This document shows positions 1 to 7,071 of a DNA stretch of 16,091 nucleotides, piece after piece; position 1 is the first letter of the stretch, and each line of letters starts with the position of its first letter. The stretch comes from Bacteroidota bacterium (GTDB lineage: Bacteria; Bacteroidota; Ignavibacteria; Ignavibacteriales; Melioribacteraceae). A program made the position numbers and the translations under genes. The DNA lies in NCBI GenBank assembly GCA_021786655.1, contig JAJYMU010000159.1:1-16091 (forward strand), read 5' to 3'. The notes beneath the pieces were generated by a model. It saw nothing but the letters and a program-made list of their open reading frames with translations. It made no database searches and was not told the origin of the DNA.

Positions 1-798
1 AACGTAACATTGATAGGACCGAAAGCAACACCGTCAACACCAATTGATGCAAAGTACGATCATGGTTTACACTTGCGAAGATCATCGCAGAACAAAATAC
101 AAAACTTGTTGATGGTAGGCTGGGCGAAGGACGGAGTTTTTATCGACGGCAGGCAGACAAATCAAGATGCCAAAGACGGGTTGTGGTGGATAAAGAACAG
201 CATCATAGCCGGGGCAGCAAAGAAAATAGATTCAACCAAATCGGTAGCAGGATTTGACATTAATACATGGTTCACAAATAACGGCAACGTATATTACAGC
301 GATAACGCTTCGGCAGGCTTATCAAATCCATTTGCTTTCCCGGATCCGAATGTTCTTCCGAAATCAACTTCCTCGGCATTAACACTTGGGGCAACTCCGC
401 CAAGCGACGGATTTTTTGATGCAACGGCAGTTTATGTCGGCGCTTTCGGAACTGAAGATTGGACCGCTGGCTGGTCGAGAATTCATATGAGTCCGGTTAC
501 TTCCGTAAAAGAAATTGCAGCGGATGAAATTCCTTCGAAGTATGAATTATCTCAAAATTATCCTAACCCGTTTAACCCGAGCACAACTATAAGATATGCA
601 ATGCCGCAAGCCGGTAATGTTAAATTAACCGTGTACAACATGCTCGGTCAACAAGTTACTACTCTGGTTAACGGTTACAAGCAGGCCGGCACATATTCGG
701 TTACATGGAATGCTTCGAATCTTGCAAGCGGAATTTACTTCTACACTTTGCAGACAGGTGCGTTTGTAGTTTCGAAGAAGATGATTTTAATCAAGTAA
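1..798 (+). CDS. Secreted protein with type IX secretion C-terminal sorting domain (3' part)
   Basis: The frame is open from the window edge, so this is the C-terminal ~265 residues of a longer protein; the TTG at position 10 is not a credible start. The last ~85 residues form a type A T9SS sorting domain: the motif YELSQNYPNPFNPSTTI, then a beta-rich stretch with VYNMLGQQV and LASGIYFYTLQTG, ending in KKMILIK. Such domains direct proteins through the T9SS to the cell surface or medium and are then usually cleaved. The upstream part contains a NVTLIGP stretch and a VGAFGTEDWTAGW segment, a style seen in large surface proteins of Bacteroidota and Ignavibacteria. The passenger function cannot be told from this fragment. 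A hairpin terminator follows at 922-986, which separates it from the phosphate operon. Confidence 0.85.
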   Translation, partial: NVTLIGPKATPSTPIDAKYDHGLHLRRSSQNKIQNLLMVGWAKDGVFIDGRQTNQDAKDGLWWIKNSIIAGAAKKIDSTKSVAGFDINTWFTNNGNVYYSDNASAGLSNPFAFPDPNVLPKSTSSALTLGATPPSDGFFDATAVYVGAFGTEDWTAGWSRIHMSPVTSVKEIAADEIPSKYELSQNYPNPFNPSTTIRYAMPQAGNVKLTVYNMLGQQVTTLVNGYKQAGTYSVTWNASNLASGIYFYTLQTGAFVVSKKMILIK

Positions 799-807
799 AG
801 TTTGGTC

Positions 808-914
808 GAGGATGTCTAAAAAGTAATATTTTTTGAACAATGGAACACTGATAGCGCAGATTTTAACCGATCTACGCAGATTTTGAAATTGATAATTACT
901 TTTTAGACAACCTC
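808..914. repeat. 107-bp inverted-repeat element (MITE-like or structured intergenic repeat)
   Basis: The 20-nt arm at 808-827 (GAGGATGTCTAAAAAGTAAT) pairs with 895-914 with one mismatch in 20. Between the arms lies a 67-nt core holding the 10-mer CGCAGATTTT twice in direct orientation, at 855-864 and 875-884, a 20-bp period. The core has no credible gene. Near-perfect terminal inverted repeats around a short non-coding core fit a MITE-like or REP-like dispersed repeat. The RNA could also fold into one long hairpin. No target-site duplication is obvious. Copy number in the genome cannot be seen from here. Confidence 0.6.
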
Positions 915-921
915 CCTTCAT

Positions 922-986
922 AGTGAAGACTCCTTGTTTGTTGGTTAAATGGTAAACTTTAACAAATCTTGGAGTTTTCACTTTTT
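922..986 (+). terminator. Hairpin terminator after the T9SS cargo gene
   Basis: AGTGAAGACTCC (922-933) pairs with GGAGTTTTCACT (971-982); the one non-Watson-Crick position is a G-U wobble. Further pairing inside the loop is possible (TTTGTT with AACAAA). The stem is followed directly by a run of five T on the + strand (982-986). It would stop read-through from the T9SS gene into the Pho-regulated promoter. The loop is long (37 nt), so it may work as an extended imperfect stem. Confidence 0.55.
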
Positions 987-1057
987 ATATTGTTATTGTA
1001 AAGCAATAGCATTTTCTCGCCCTGTTATTCTCCTTCCAAATGGCAGATTAACAAATC

Positions 1058-1107
1058 TTAAGGTTAACTTAACAATTTCTTAACATTGGCTTAACATTGC
1101 GTTAATC
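1058..1107 (+). promoter_or_regulatory. Pho box array: 11-bp-spaced TTAACA repeats
   Basis: TTAACA occurs at 1069, 1080 and 1091, followed by TTAATC at 1102 and preceded by the weaker TTAAGG at 1058. The starts are exactly 11 bp apart, i.e. 6-bp repeats with 5-bp spacers. This is the architecture bound by PhoP/PhoB response regulators: the Bacillus PhoP consensus is TT(A/C/T)ACA direct repeats, and the E. coli Pho box is also built on 11-bp units. The array ends 9 bp before the candidate -7 element, which suits an activator bound over the -35 region. The downstream genes are porin-pst-phoU, the expected target. No phoB or phoR gene is in the window. Confidence 0.75.
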
Positions 1108-1116
1108 CTTATTAGA

Positions 1117-1124
1117 TAATTTTG
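1117..1124 (+). promoter_or_regulatory. Candidate -7 promoter element of the pst operon
   Basis: TAATTTTG at 1117-1124 matches the Bacteroidota -7 consensus TAnnTTTG exactly. There is no good -33 element at ideal spacing (an ATTG at 1096-1099 is 17 bp upstream), consistent with a promoter that needs the adjacent Pho box activator. The predicted start of transcription is near 1130, giving a leader of about 30 nt before the porin ATG. Use of this consensus in the source organism is assumed from related phyla. Confidence 0.5.
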
Positions 1125-1159
1125 TTCACCATTTAACTAACAACAAGGAGTAATCTAAG

Positions 1160-2185
1160 ATGAGAAAGCTTTATAGCATCTTTCTAGTTTTATTTGCAGT
1201 AACAACATTAACATACGGACAGGGGACAACAGACAAGATCAAATTCAGCGGTTTGATGTTCGGGGATTATTATTACATGATTCAGAATCACGACAAGACC
1301 CAGAAAGATATGCAAGCCTTTGAGTACAGAAGAATTTATCTTACAACGGATTATACAATTGCAGACGGCGTTTGGGCAAGATTTCGTTTGGAATCAGATC
1401 CTACCGCGTCTAACCTGAGCAATAATAAATTGTCAACTATGGTAAAGGATGCTTTCCTGGATTTCAAAAATATCGGCAACGGAGATGTTGTTGTTGGTTT
1501 ACAGGGAACATGGAATATCAATATGGCTGAAGGAATTTTCGGCTATAGACCGCTCGAAAAAACCATACAGGATTTACACGGCATCAGCGCGTCAAGAGAC
1601 CTTGGAATTTCCATAACCCAGAAATTTTCCGATGTTGTTTCGGCCGGTTTTCTTTTAGGCAACAACAGCGGCAACAGTGGAACATTTTTCGGTCAACCCA
1701 ATACCAGTGCAACAAGATATAAATCGGGTTCTTTGTTCTTACAATTCAAACCGACAAACGAATTCACAATTTTGCTAAATGGTCAATATTCCGGCGCACC
1801 GGCAGAAAAAAATATCAGCATCTTTGATGCGATAGTAAACTATGCCAACAACGATTTCAGCATCGGCGCACAAGGATTTATTAATTCAATTAACAAAGGC
1901 GCCGCAAACGGTTCTACTTTGAACCGGAACGGCATCAGCTTAAACGGCTGGGTTGCTCTTTCGGAAAATGTCCGCCTCGTTGCAAGGTTCGACAGTTACA
2001 CTCCCGATGCAGACAACAAGAACACAACGATTGCCAACAGCACACAAACTTTATTGTTAGGGGCATTGGATTTCGCCATAAGAAAGAATGTTCACATCAT
2101 GCCGAATATAGAGTATACATCTTACGGGCTTTCCGGTTCTGACCCCGATATGCTACTCAGAGGAACTTTGTTCTTTAGTTTCTAA
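1160..2185 (+). CDS. Outer-membrane beta-barrel porin, likely phosphate-starvation induced
   Basis: A 341-residue protein with an N-terminal signal peptide (MRKLYSIFLVLFAVTTLTYG, cleavage near residue 20) and no lipobox. The mature part is made of alternating amphipathic beta-strands and ends in LLRGTLFFSF, with the C-terminal phenylalanine typical of BAM-inserted barrels. Its overall style resembles porin O/P-type proteins, but no single motif proves substrate choice. The start has a strong Shine-Dalgarno (AAGGAG, 1145-1150). It is the first gene behind the Pho box and lies 43 bp before pstS with no terminator between, so it is probably co-transcribed. I infer an outer-membrane channel for phosphate or organophosphates. 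A general porin placed under Pho control is the alternative. Confidence 0.7.
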   Translation: MRKLYSIFLVLFAVTTLTYGQGTTDKIKFSGLMFGDYYYMIQNHDKTQKDMQAFEYRRIYLTTDYTIADGVWARFRLESDPTASNLSNNKLSTMVKDAFLDFKNIGNGDVVVGLQGTWNINMAEGIFGYRPLEKTIQDLHGISASRDLGISITQKFSDVVSAGFLLGNNSGNSGTFFGQPNTSATRYKSGSLFLQFKPTNEFTILLNGQYSGAPAEKNISIFDAIVNYANNDFSIGAQGFINSINKGAANGSTLNRNGISLNGWVALSENVRLVARFDSYTPDADNKNTTIANSTQTLLLGALDFAIRKNVHIMPNIEYTSYGLSGSDPDMLLRGTLFFSF

Positions 2186-2228
2186 TAATAATCATTTACA
2201 TTTTATTAAATTTAAAAGGAGTATTAAA

Positions 2229-3275
2229 ATGAAGTTAAGAAATATTATAGCAGTTTTATTTTTAGCGTTGGCAGTATCATCAGTTGCGAAAGCTCAACTG
2301 CAATTGAACGGCGCCGGCGCAACATTCCCGGCAGTAATTTATTCAAAGTGGTTTGACGAATACAAAAATTTGACCGGTGTTCAATTCAACTATCAAGCAA
2401 TCGGCAGCGGCGGCGGTATCAGACAAGTTACAGAAGGCACGGTCGATTTCGGTGCAAGCGACGGTCCAATGACAGATCAGCAATTAGCAGATGTAAAAGC
2501 TAAGCAGGGCGTTGATGTTCTTCACATTCCAACCGTAATGGGCGGAATTGTTCTCAGCTACAATCTTCCTTCGGTTTCTCAAAAGCTGAAATTTGATGGA
2601 TCGATAGTCGCAGATATTTATCTTGGAAAAATTACAAAATGGAACGATTCGAGAATTGCTGCAATCAATCCGGGTGTCTCTCTTCCTAACAAAGCAATCT
2701 TGGTTGCGCACCGTTCGGACGGAAGCGGTACAACATTTATTTTCACAAACTATCTCAGCAAGGTTAGTTCCGAATGGAAATCAAAAGTTGGAAACAACAC
2801 ATCGGTTAACTGGCCGGTAGGTTTGGGCGGAAAAGGAAACGACGGCGTTGCCGGGTTAGTTAAGCAGACCGAAGGTTCTATCGGTTACGTTGAGTTGGCT
2901 TATGCAGTTCAAAATAAATTACCGTATGGTTTGTTGAAGAATAAAGCAGGAAATTTTGTTGATGCAAATTTCAATACGGTTACCGAAGCTGCTGCCGGAG
3001 CCGTAAAACATATGCCGGACGACCTCAGAGCTATCATCACCGATTCCGATGGAAAGAATGCTTATCCGATTGCAGGGTTCACATGGCTTTTGATTTACAA
3101 AGACATGAAAAATACTACCAAAGCCGCGGCGCTCGTAAAATTCTTAAAGTGGGCAATGGAAAAAGGCGAGTCTTATGCAAGCGGATTGTATTACGCACCG
3201 CTTCCAAAGCAAGTTGTTAAATTGTGCGAAAAGAAAATTGCTTCAATTACTTCCAACGGCAAAAAAATAAAATAG
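2229..3275 (+). CDS. pstS: Phosphate ABC transporter, periplasmic phosphate-binding protein PstS
   Basis: A 348-residue secreted protein. The signal peptide is residues 1-22 (MKLRNIIAVLFLALAVSSVAKA), with a signal peptidase I-type end and no lipobox cysteine. The mature N-terminus has the PstS hallmark LNGAGATFPAVIYSKWF, followed by YQAIGSGGGIRQ and DFGASDGPMTDQQL, then SDGSGTTFIFTNYLS in the second lobe. These loops bind the dehydrated phosphate oxyanion in the family. PstS delivers phosphate to the PstC/PstA channel. AAAAGGAG at 2214-2221 gives a good ribosome site. It sits between the porin and pstC in the Pho-controlled operon. Confidence 0.95.
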   Translation: MKLRNIIAVLFLALAVSSVAKAQLQLNGAGATFPAVIYSKWFDEYKNLTGVQFNYQAIGSGGGIRQVTEGTVDFGASDGPMTDQQLADVKAKQGVDVLHIPTVMGGIVLSYNLPSVSQKLKFDGSIVADIYLGKITKWNDSRIAAINPGVSLPNKAILVAHRSDGSGTTFIFTNYLSKVSSEWKSKVGNNTSVNWPVGLGGKGNDGVAGLVKQTEGSIGYVELAYAVQNKLPYGLLKNKAGNFVDANFNTVTEAAAGAVKHMPDDLRAIITDSDGKNAYPIAGFTWLLIYKDMKNTTKAAALVKFLKWAMEKGESYASGLYYAPLPKQVVKLCEKKIASITSNGKKIK

Positions 3276-3317
3276 GTTTAGTATATTTAGAAAGAACAAT
3301 TTGGATAATACAGCACA

Positions 3318-4259
3318 CTGAAGAAATTTTTTAAGAAAATACTTCCATCACAGAACCTTGGTGATTTCATATTTGAAAGACTGACGCTGCTTTTTGCAGT
3401 GTCGGTCTTTCTGCTTGTATTGCTGATGGGTTATGAAATGTACCTCGGGTCGAAGCCATCCATCGAGAAATTCGGATGGGGATTTCTTACAAGTTCAACG
3501 TGGGATCCGGTACAAGAAATTTTTGGCGCTCTGCCGGTAATTTATGGAACGGTAGTTTCGTCTTTGCTGGCATTGATAATCACTTTGCCTTTAAGTATCG
3601 GGGTCGCAATTTTTCTTGCCGAAACCGCTCCGCCCTGGCTGGAAAAACCTTTATCATTTCTTGTTGAATTGTTAGCCGGAATTCCGAGCGTTGTTTACGG
3701 TCTGTGGGGAATTTTTGTTTTGGTTCCGTTCCTTCGCGATACTGTTGAGCCGTATCTTTCCGATAAGTTCGGCAATCTTCCTTTCTTCACGGGCGCTCCG
3801 TACGGTTTTGGGCTGTTGGCTGCCGTGCTGATATTATCCATCATGGTTTTACCCATCATCGCATCAATCAGCAGAGATGTTTTACGATCTGTTCCGCAGT
3901 CGCAGCGTGAAGCCGCACTTGCACTCGGCGCAACAAAGTGGCAGGCAACAAAAATTGTTCTGAAGGATGCAATGCCCGGAATCTTCGGTGCAACAATGTT
4001 AGGACTAGGCAGAGCGATTGGCGAAACGATGGCTGTAACAATGGTCATTGGTAACCGTGCATTGATTTCGCCGTCGTTGTTCGATCCTTCGTACACAATG
4101 GCAAGTGTTATCGCTAATGAATTTACAGAAGCAACTTCGCAGCTTTATTTGAGCTCACTGATTGAATTAGCGTTGGTACTTTTCGTCATAACAATAATAA
4201 TAAACGGTCTTGCGCGGCTTTTGGTTTGGAGTATGGAACGCAGGTGGAAAGCATCATGA
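3318..4259 (+). CDS. pstC: Phosphate ABC transporter permease PstC (non-standard CTG start proposed)
   Basis: Inner-membrane permease of the Pst importer, ~313 residues with the proposed start (E. coli PstC is 319). It has about six membrane segments and the EAA loop contacting PstB (REAALALGATKW, residues ~197-208), then GRAIGETMAVTMVIGN. The first ATG/GTG/TTG in frame is GTG at 3399, but that would begin inside the first membrane segment. The frame is open upstream to a stop at 3306-3308 and encodes KKFFKKILPSQNLGDFIFER, a plausible PstC N-terminus. A CTG at 3318 directly precedes AAG AAA TTT and fits a start that was once ATG. No strong Shine-Dalgarno is visible before it. Its 3' end overlaps pstA by four bases (ATGA). 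Confidence 0.85.
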   Translation: MKKFFKKILPSQNLGDFIFERLTLLFAVSVFLLVLLMGYEMYLGSKPSIEKFGWGFLTSSTWDPVQEIFGALPVIYGTVVSSLLALIITLPLSIGVAIFLAETAPPWLEKPLSFLVELLAGIPSVVYGLWGIFVLVPFLRDTVEPYLSDKFGNLPFFTGAPYGFGLLAAVLILSIMVLPIIASISRDVLRSVPQSQREAALALGATKWQATKIVLKDAMPGIFGATMLGLGRAIGETMAVTMVIGNRALISPSLFDPSYTMASVIANEFTEATSQLYLSSLIELALVLFVITIIINGLARLLVWSMERRWKAS

Positions 4260-5110
4260 CGCCGTCAAAATTTTATACTGTCAGAAAAAAAGTTACCAAC
4301 GCCGTGATGATGTCTCTTACGTTTGTGGCGACGCTTATCGCAATTATTCCGCTTGTATTTATTTTCTATTACACAATTTCGAAAGGAATTACATACCTCA
4401 ATTTGGATTTCTTCATTCAAATGCCAAAGCCTGTCGGTGAATCCGGCGGAGGAATGGCAAACGCAATTGTTGGTACTCTGATTTTGATTGGGCTCGGTGG
4501 AACGATCGGTATTCCGGTTGGAATAATGACCGGAACTTATCTATCCGAATTCGGAAATAATAAGTTTGCCTCCGTTGTAAGATTTTTGACGGACGTGTTG
4601 AGTGGAATTCCTTCCATTGTAGTCGGTGTTGTTGCTTATACCTTGATTGTTGTGCCGATGAAAAAATTCTCCGCATTAGCCGGAGGAGTTGCTTTAGGAA
4701 TTTTGATGATTCCTACGATCACAAGAACCACCGAGGAAATGATCAAACTTGTTCCGCACTCAATTAGGGAAGCGGGACTTGCTTTGGGAATTCCCAAATG
4801 GAAAACAACAATTAGAATAGTTTTGAGAACCGCCTGGAAAGGAATAGCAACCGGAATCTTGTTGGGTTTATCGCGTGCAGCCGGGGAGACCGCGCCGTTG
4901 TTGTTCACCGCGCTCGGCAATAGATTTTGGTCAACAAAAATTATGGAACCGATGGCATCGTTAACCGTTTATATTTATGATTATGCGAAAGCTCCTTTTG
5001 AAGATTGGAATCAGCAAGCGTGGACTGCGGCGCTCGTATTGATTTTGTTAATCTCGATATTAAGTTTGACATTCAGAATTATTACTCGTTCGAAGTATAA
5101 AACAAATTAG
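4256..5110 (+). CDS. pstA: Phosphate ABC transporter permease PstA
   Basis: The second Pst permease, 284 residues, with about six membrane helices. The EAA loop reads REAGLALGIPKWKTTIRIVL (residues ~171-190), followed by GLSRAAGETAPLLFTALGN, typical of PstA. It pairs with PstC to form the phosphate channel. I chose ATG 4256 because it overlaps the pstC stop as ATGA and has AGGTGG at 4242-4247. The in-frame ATG at 4226 would add ten residues and lie deeper inside pstC. pstB follows after 27 bp. Confidence 0.93.
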   Translation: MTPSKFYTVRKKVTNAVMMSLTFVATLIAIIPLVFIFYYTISKGITYLNLDFFIQMPKPVGESGGGMANAIVGTLILIGLGGTIGIPVGIMTGTYLSEFGNNKFASVVRFLTDVLSGIPSIVVGVVAYTLIVVPMKKFSALAGGVALGILMIPTITRTTEEMIKLVPHSIREAGLALGIPKWKTTIRIVLRTAWKGIATGILLGLSRAAGETAPLLFTALGNRFWSTKIMEPMASLTVYIYDYAKAPFEDWNQQAWTAALVLILLISILSLTFRIITRSKYKTN

Positions 5111-5137
5111 GATTTAGATAATCAACTCAAGAGAATT

Positions 5138-5887
5138 ATGGAAGTAAAAATTTCTGTAAAAAATCTGGAAGCTTATTACGGAAAGAATAAGGTTCTAAAA
5201 AATGTTTCGCTGGATATTCCGAAGAATAAAGTTTTGGCTGTAATAGGTCCCTCCGGATGCGGCAAATCGACTTTCTTAAGATGCTTGAACAGAATGCACG
5301 AAGTTGTGGGAGGAACAATCACAGGTTCGATTATGCTGGACGGAGAAGATTTGACGAAAGGTGATCCGGTGCTTCTAAGAAAACGTTTGGGAATGGTTTT
5401 TCAGAAACCAAATCCTTTCCCGACCATGTCGATATTCAATAATGTCGCTGCCGGATTAAAACTCAACGGCGTAAGAAGTAAGAAAATTTTAACCCCGGTT
5501 GTAGAAAAATGTTTGAAGCAAGCCGCTCTTTGGGATGAGGTCAAAGATAATCTGGACGATTCCGGCGCTAATATATCCGGCGGCCAGCAACAGAGATTGT
5601 GCATTGCTAGAACATTAGCTGTTGATCCTGAGGTTATTTTAATGGACGAGCCCGCAAGCGCGCTGGATCCGATTTCAACGACCAAAATTGAAGATCTTAT
5701 TTTTGAACTGAAGAAAAATTATACAATTGTAATTGTAACGCACAATATGCAGCAAGCGGCCCGAGTTAGTGATTATACTGCGTTCTTTTATCTTGGAGAG
5801 TTGATTGAATTTGACACGACAACTAAAATTTTTACTTCGCCCGCAAAGAAACAAACTGAAGATTACGTAAGAGGAAGATTTGGTTAA
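5138..5887 (+). CDS. pstB: Phosphate ABC transporter ATP-binding protein PstB
   Basis: A 249-residue ABC ATPase, the usual PstB length. Walker A is GPSGCGKST (residues 37-45), the Q-loop is Q89, the ABC signature is SGGQQQRL (147-154), Walker B is VILMDE (166-171) and the switch histidine is in VTHN (H202). The early CLNRMHE and the KPNPFPTMSIFNNVAAGLKLNG stretch are PstB-specific. The C-terminus EDYVRGRFG is also characteristic. It powers phosphate import on the cytoplasmic face of PstCA. phoU follows after 15 bp. Confidence 0.96.
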   Translation: MEVKISVKNLEAYYGKNKVLKNVSLDIPKNKVLAVIGPSGCGKSTFLRCLNRMHEVVGGTITGSIMLDGEDLTKGDPVLLRKRLGMVFQKPNPFPTMSIFNNVAAGLKLNGVRSKKILTPVVEKCLKQAALWDEVKDNLDDSGANISGGQQQRLCIARTLAVDPEVILMDEPASALDPISTTKIEDLIFELKKNYTIVIVTHNMQQAARVSDYTAFFYLGELIEFDTTTKIFTSPAKKQTEDYVRGRFG

Positions 5888-5902
5888 CAAAGGAGTTAAA
5901 TA

Positions 5903-6583
5903 ATGAAAAACCATTTTGAACAAGAAATCGATAACCTGAAAACTAATCTTATAAAAATGGCGTCATTGGTGGATGAGCAGGTCGAGAGAGTTATCACAGC
6001 GCTTGAAAAAGGAAATATTGAACTCTGCAAAGGAATTAAAGCCAAAGATTTAGAAATTGATGCTTACGATAATCTGATTCAAACCCAATGTGAAAACATT
6101 CTCGCTTTGTTCCAGCCGGTTACAGTCGATCTGCGATTTATTATTTCGGCACTAATGATTAACAATCAATTAGAACGCTGCGGCGATATTGCCGTAAATA
6201 TTTCTCAGCGTGTTAAGAAGACGGCAGAGTTTTTCTCTCTCATTTCTGAAGCGCAGATAATTGAGATGGGAAAGCACGCACGAGAGATGCTTAAAAACGC
6301 AATTGATTCTTTTATAAACAACGACAGCGATCTGGCAAACAAAGTAATTGCAAGCGATGAGATTGTTGATAATTTAAACAAGCACACGTTTAAGTTTCTT
6401 GTTAGCAAAATGCAGACTAATCCGGAACTAATTGAGCCATGCGCGCACTTAATTGTTCTAACCAGGCATGTGGAAAGATTAGCAGATCACGCAACCAACA
6501 TTGCGGAAGATTTGGTGTTCTATGTGGAGGCAAGAATTATTACTCACAAAAAGAAACTTGAAAAACTGAGCGACGGGAATTAA
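5903..6583 (+). CDS. phoU: Phosphate signalling/transport accessory protein PhoU
   Basis: A 226-residue all-helical protein of the usual PhoU length, with two three-helix repeats. Metal-binding acidic clusters are visible in both halves: LERCGDIAVNIS around residue 95 and VERLADHATNIAEDLVFYVEAR near the C-terminus. PhoU links the transport state of PstSCAB to the sensor kinase and damps Pho signalling when phosphate is plentiful. The start has AAAGGAG 8 bp upstream of the ATG. It is the last gene of the operon. Its stop is only 18 bp from the stop of the converging hydrogenase operon, with no clear terminator between. Confidence 0.94.
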   Translation: MKNHFEQEIDNLKTNLIKMASLVDEQVERVITALEKGNIELCKGIKAKDLEIDAYDNLIQTQCENILALFQPVTVDLRFIISALMINNQLERCGDIAVNISQRVKKTAEFFSLISEAQIIEMGKHAREMLKNAIDSFINNDSDLANKVIASDEIVDNLNKHTFKFLVSKMQTNPELIEPCAHLIVLTRHVERLADHATNIAEDLVFYVEARIITHKKKLEKLSDGN

Positions 6584-6601
6584 CGAAATCGTAAAAACGA
6601 A

Positions 6602-7063
6602 TTATTGAATGTCGGTCAATAGATTTTTCAGCAGAGCATCACAGACGCTTTCAAGATTGTAAGATAAACCGGTTCCCTGTTCAAATATTTTCCCTTCTAT
6701 GCCATAAATTATTAGCCGTGTAGGAAGCCGATTTAATTTCCTCGCAAGTTTTACCGTTTCGGAAATACTAAACGAATGTGATGAATAATTAAAAGCATTT
6801 TGCGGAAGCGTCTCTTTGTTAAGATCAAAACGTGAAATTGTGCCGGGCGCTTTTCCTGAACTGGCTGCGTCGATTATGAAAACGCTGTTGTAGTCTTTCC
6901 AGATTTCCAAAAGCTCAACACCACCGCCGTTGCACTCCGCAACTTTAATAGTAGCGGGCAGTTTCTGCCTCAACATGCGGGACATGAGAATCCCAATGCT
7001 GTCGTCGCTTCGGAATTCGTTACCGATACCGATGACAAGGTAATTTGTTTTAGAGTCACACAT
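6602..7063 (-). CDS. Hydrogenase maturation endopeptidase (HycI/HyaD/HoxW family)
   Basis: A 153-residue protease of the family that trims the C-terminal tail of NiFe large subunits after nickel insertion. It starts with the family signature YLVIGIGNEFRSDDSIG, where the acidic residue after GN binds nickel. The other expected ligands are visible as FIIDAASSG (aspartate) and SSHSFSISETV (histidine). It is the last gene of the hydrogenase operon, 8 bp after hydA, so its substrate is most likely HydA of this operon. Confidence 0.9.
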   Translation of the reverse strand: MCDSKTNYLVIGIGNEFRSDDSIGILMSRMLRQKLPATIKVAECNGGGVELLEIWKDYNSVFIIDAASSGKAPGTISRFDLNKETLPQNAFNYSSHSFSISETVKLARKLNRLPTRLIIYGIEGKIFEQGTGLSYNLESVCDALLKNLLTDIQ

Positions 7064-7071
7064 TGAAAAAA

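Noticed and set aside
787..981. 64-residue - strand reading frame over the inverted-repeat element
   Set aside because: It is built from the repeat core and terminator sequence; low-complexity composition, no ribosome site, and better explained as non-coding repeat.
3399..3401. GTG at 3399 as the pstC start
   Set aside because: It begins within the first membrane helix and discards about 27 conserved-looking residues.
4226..4255. Longer pstA start at ATG 4226
   Set aside because: It would add ten residues encoded within pstC; ATG 4256 has the ATGA overlap and an upstream AGGTGG.
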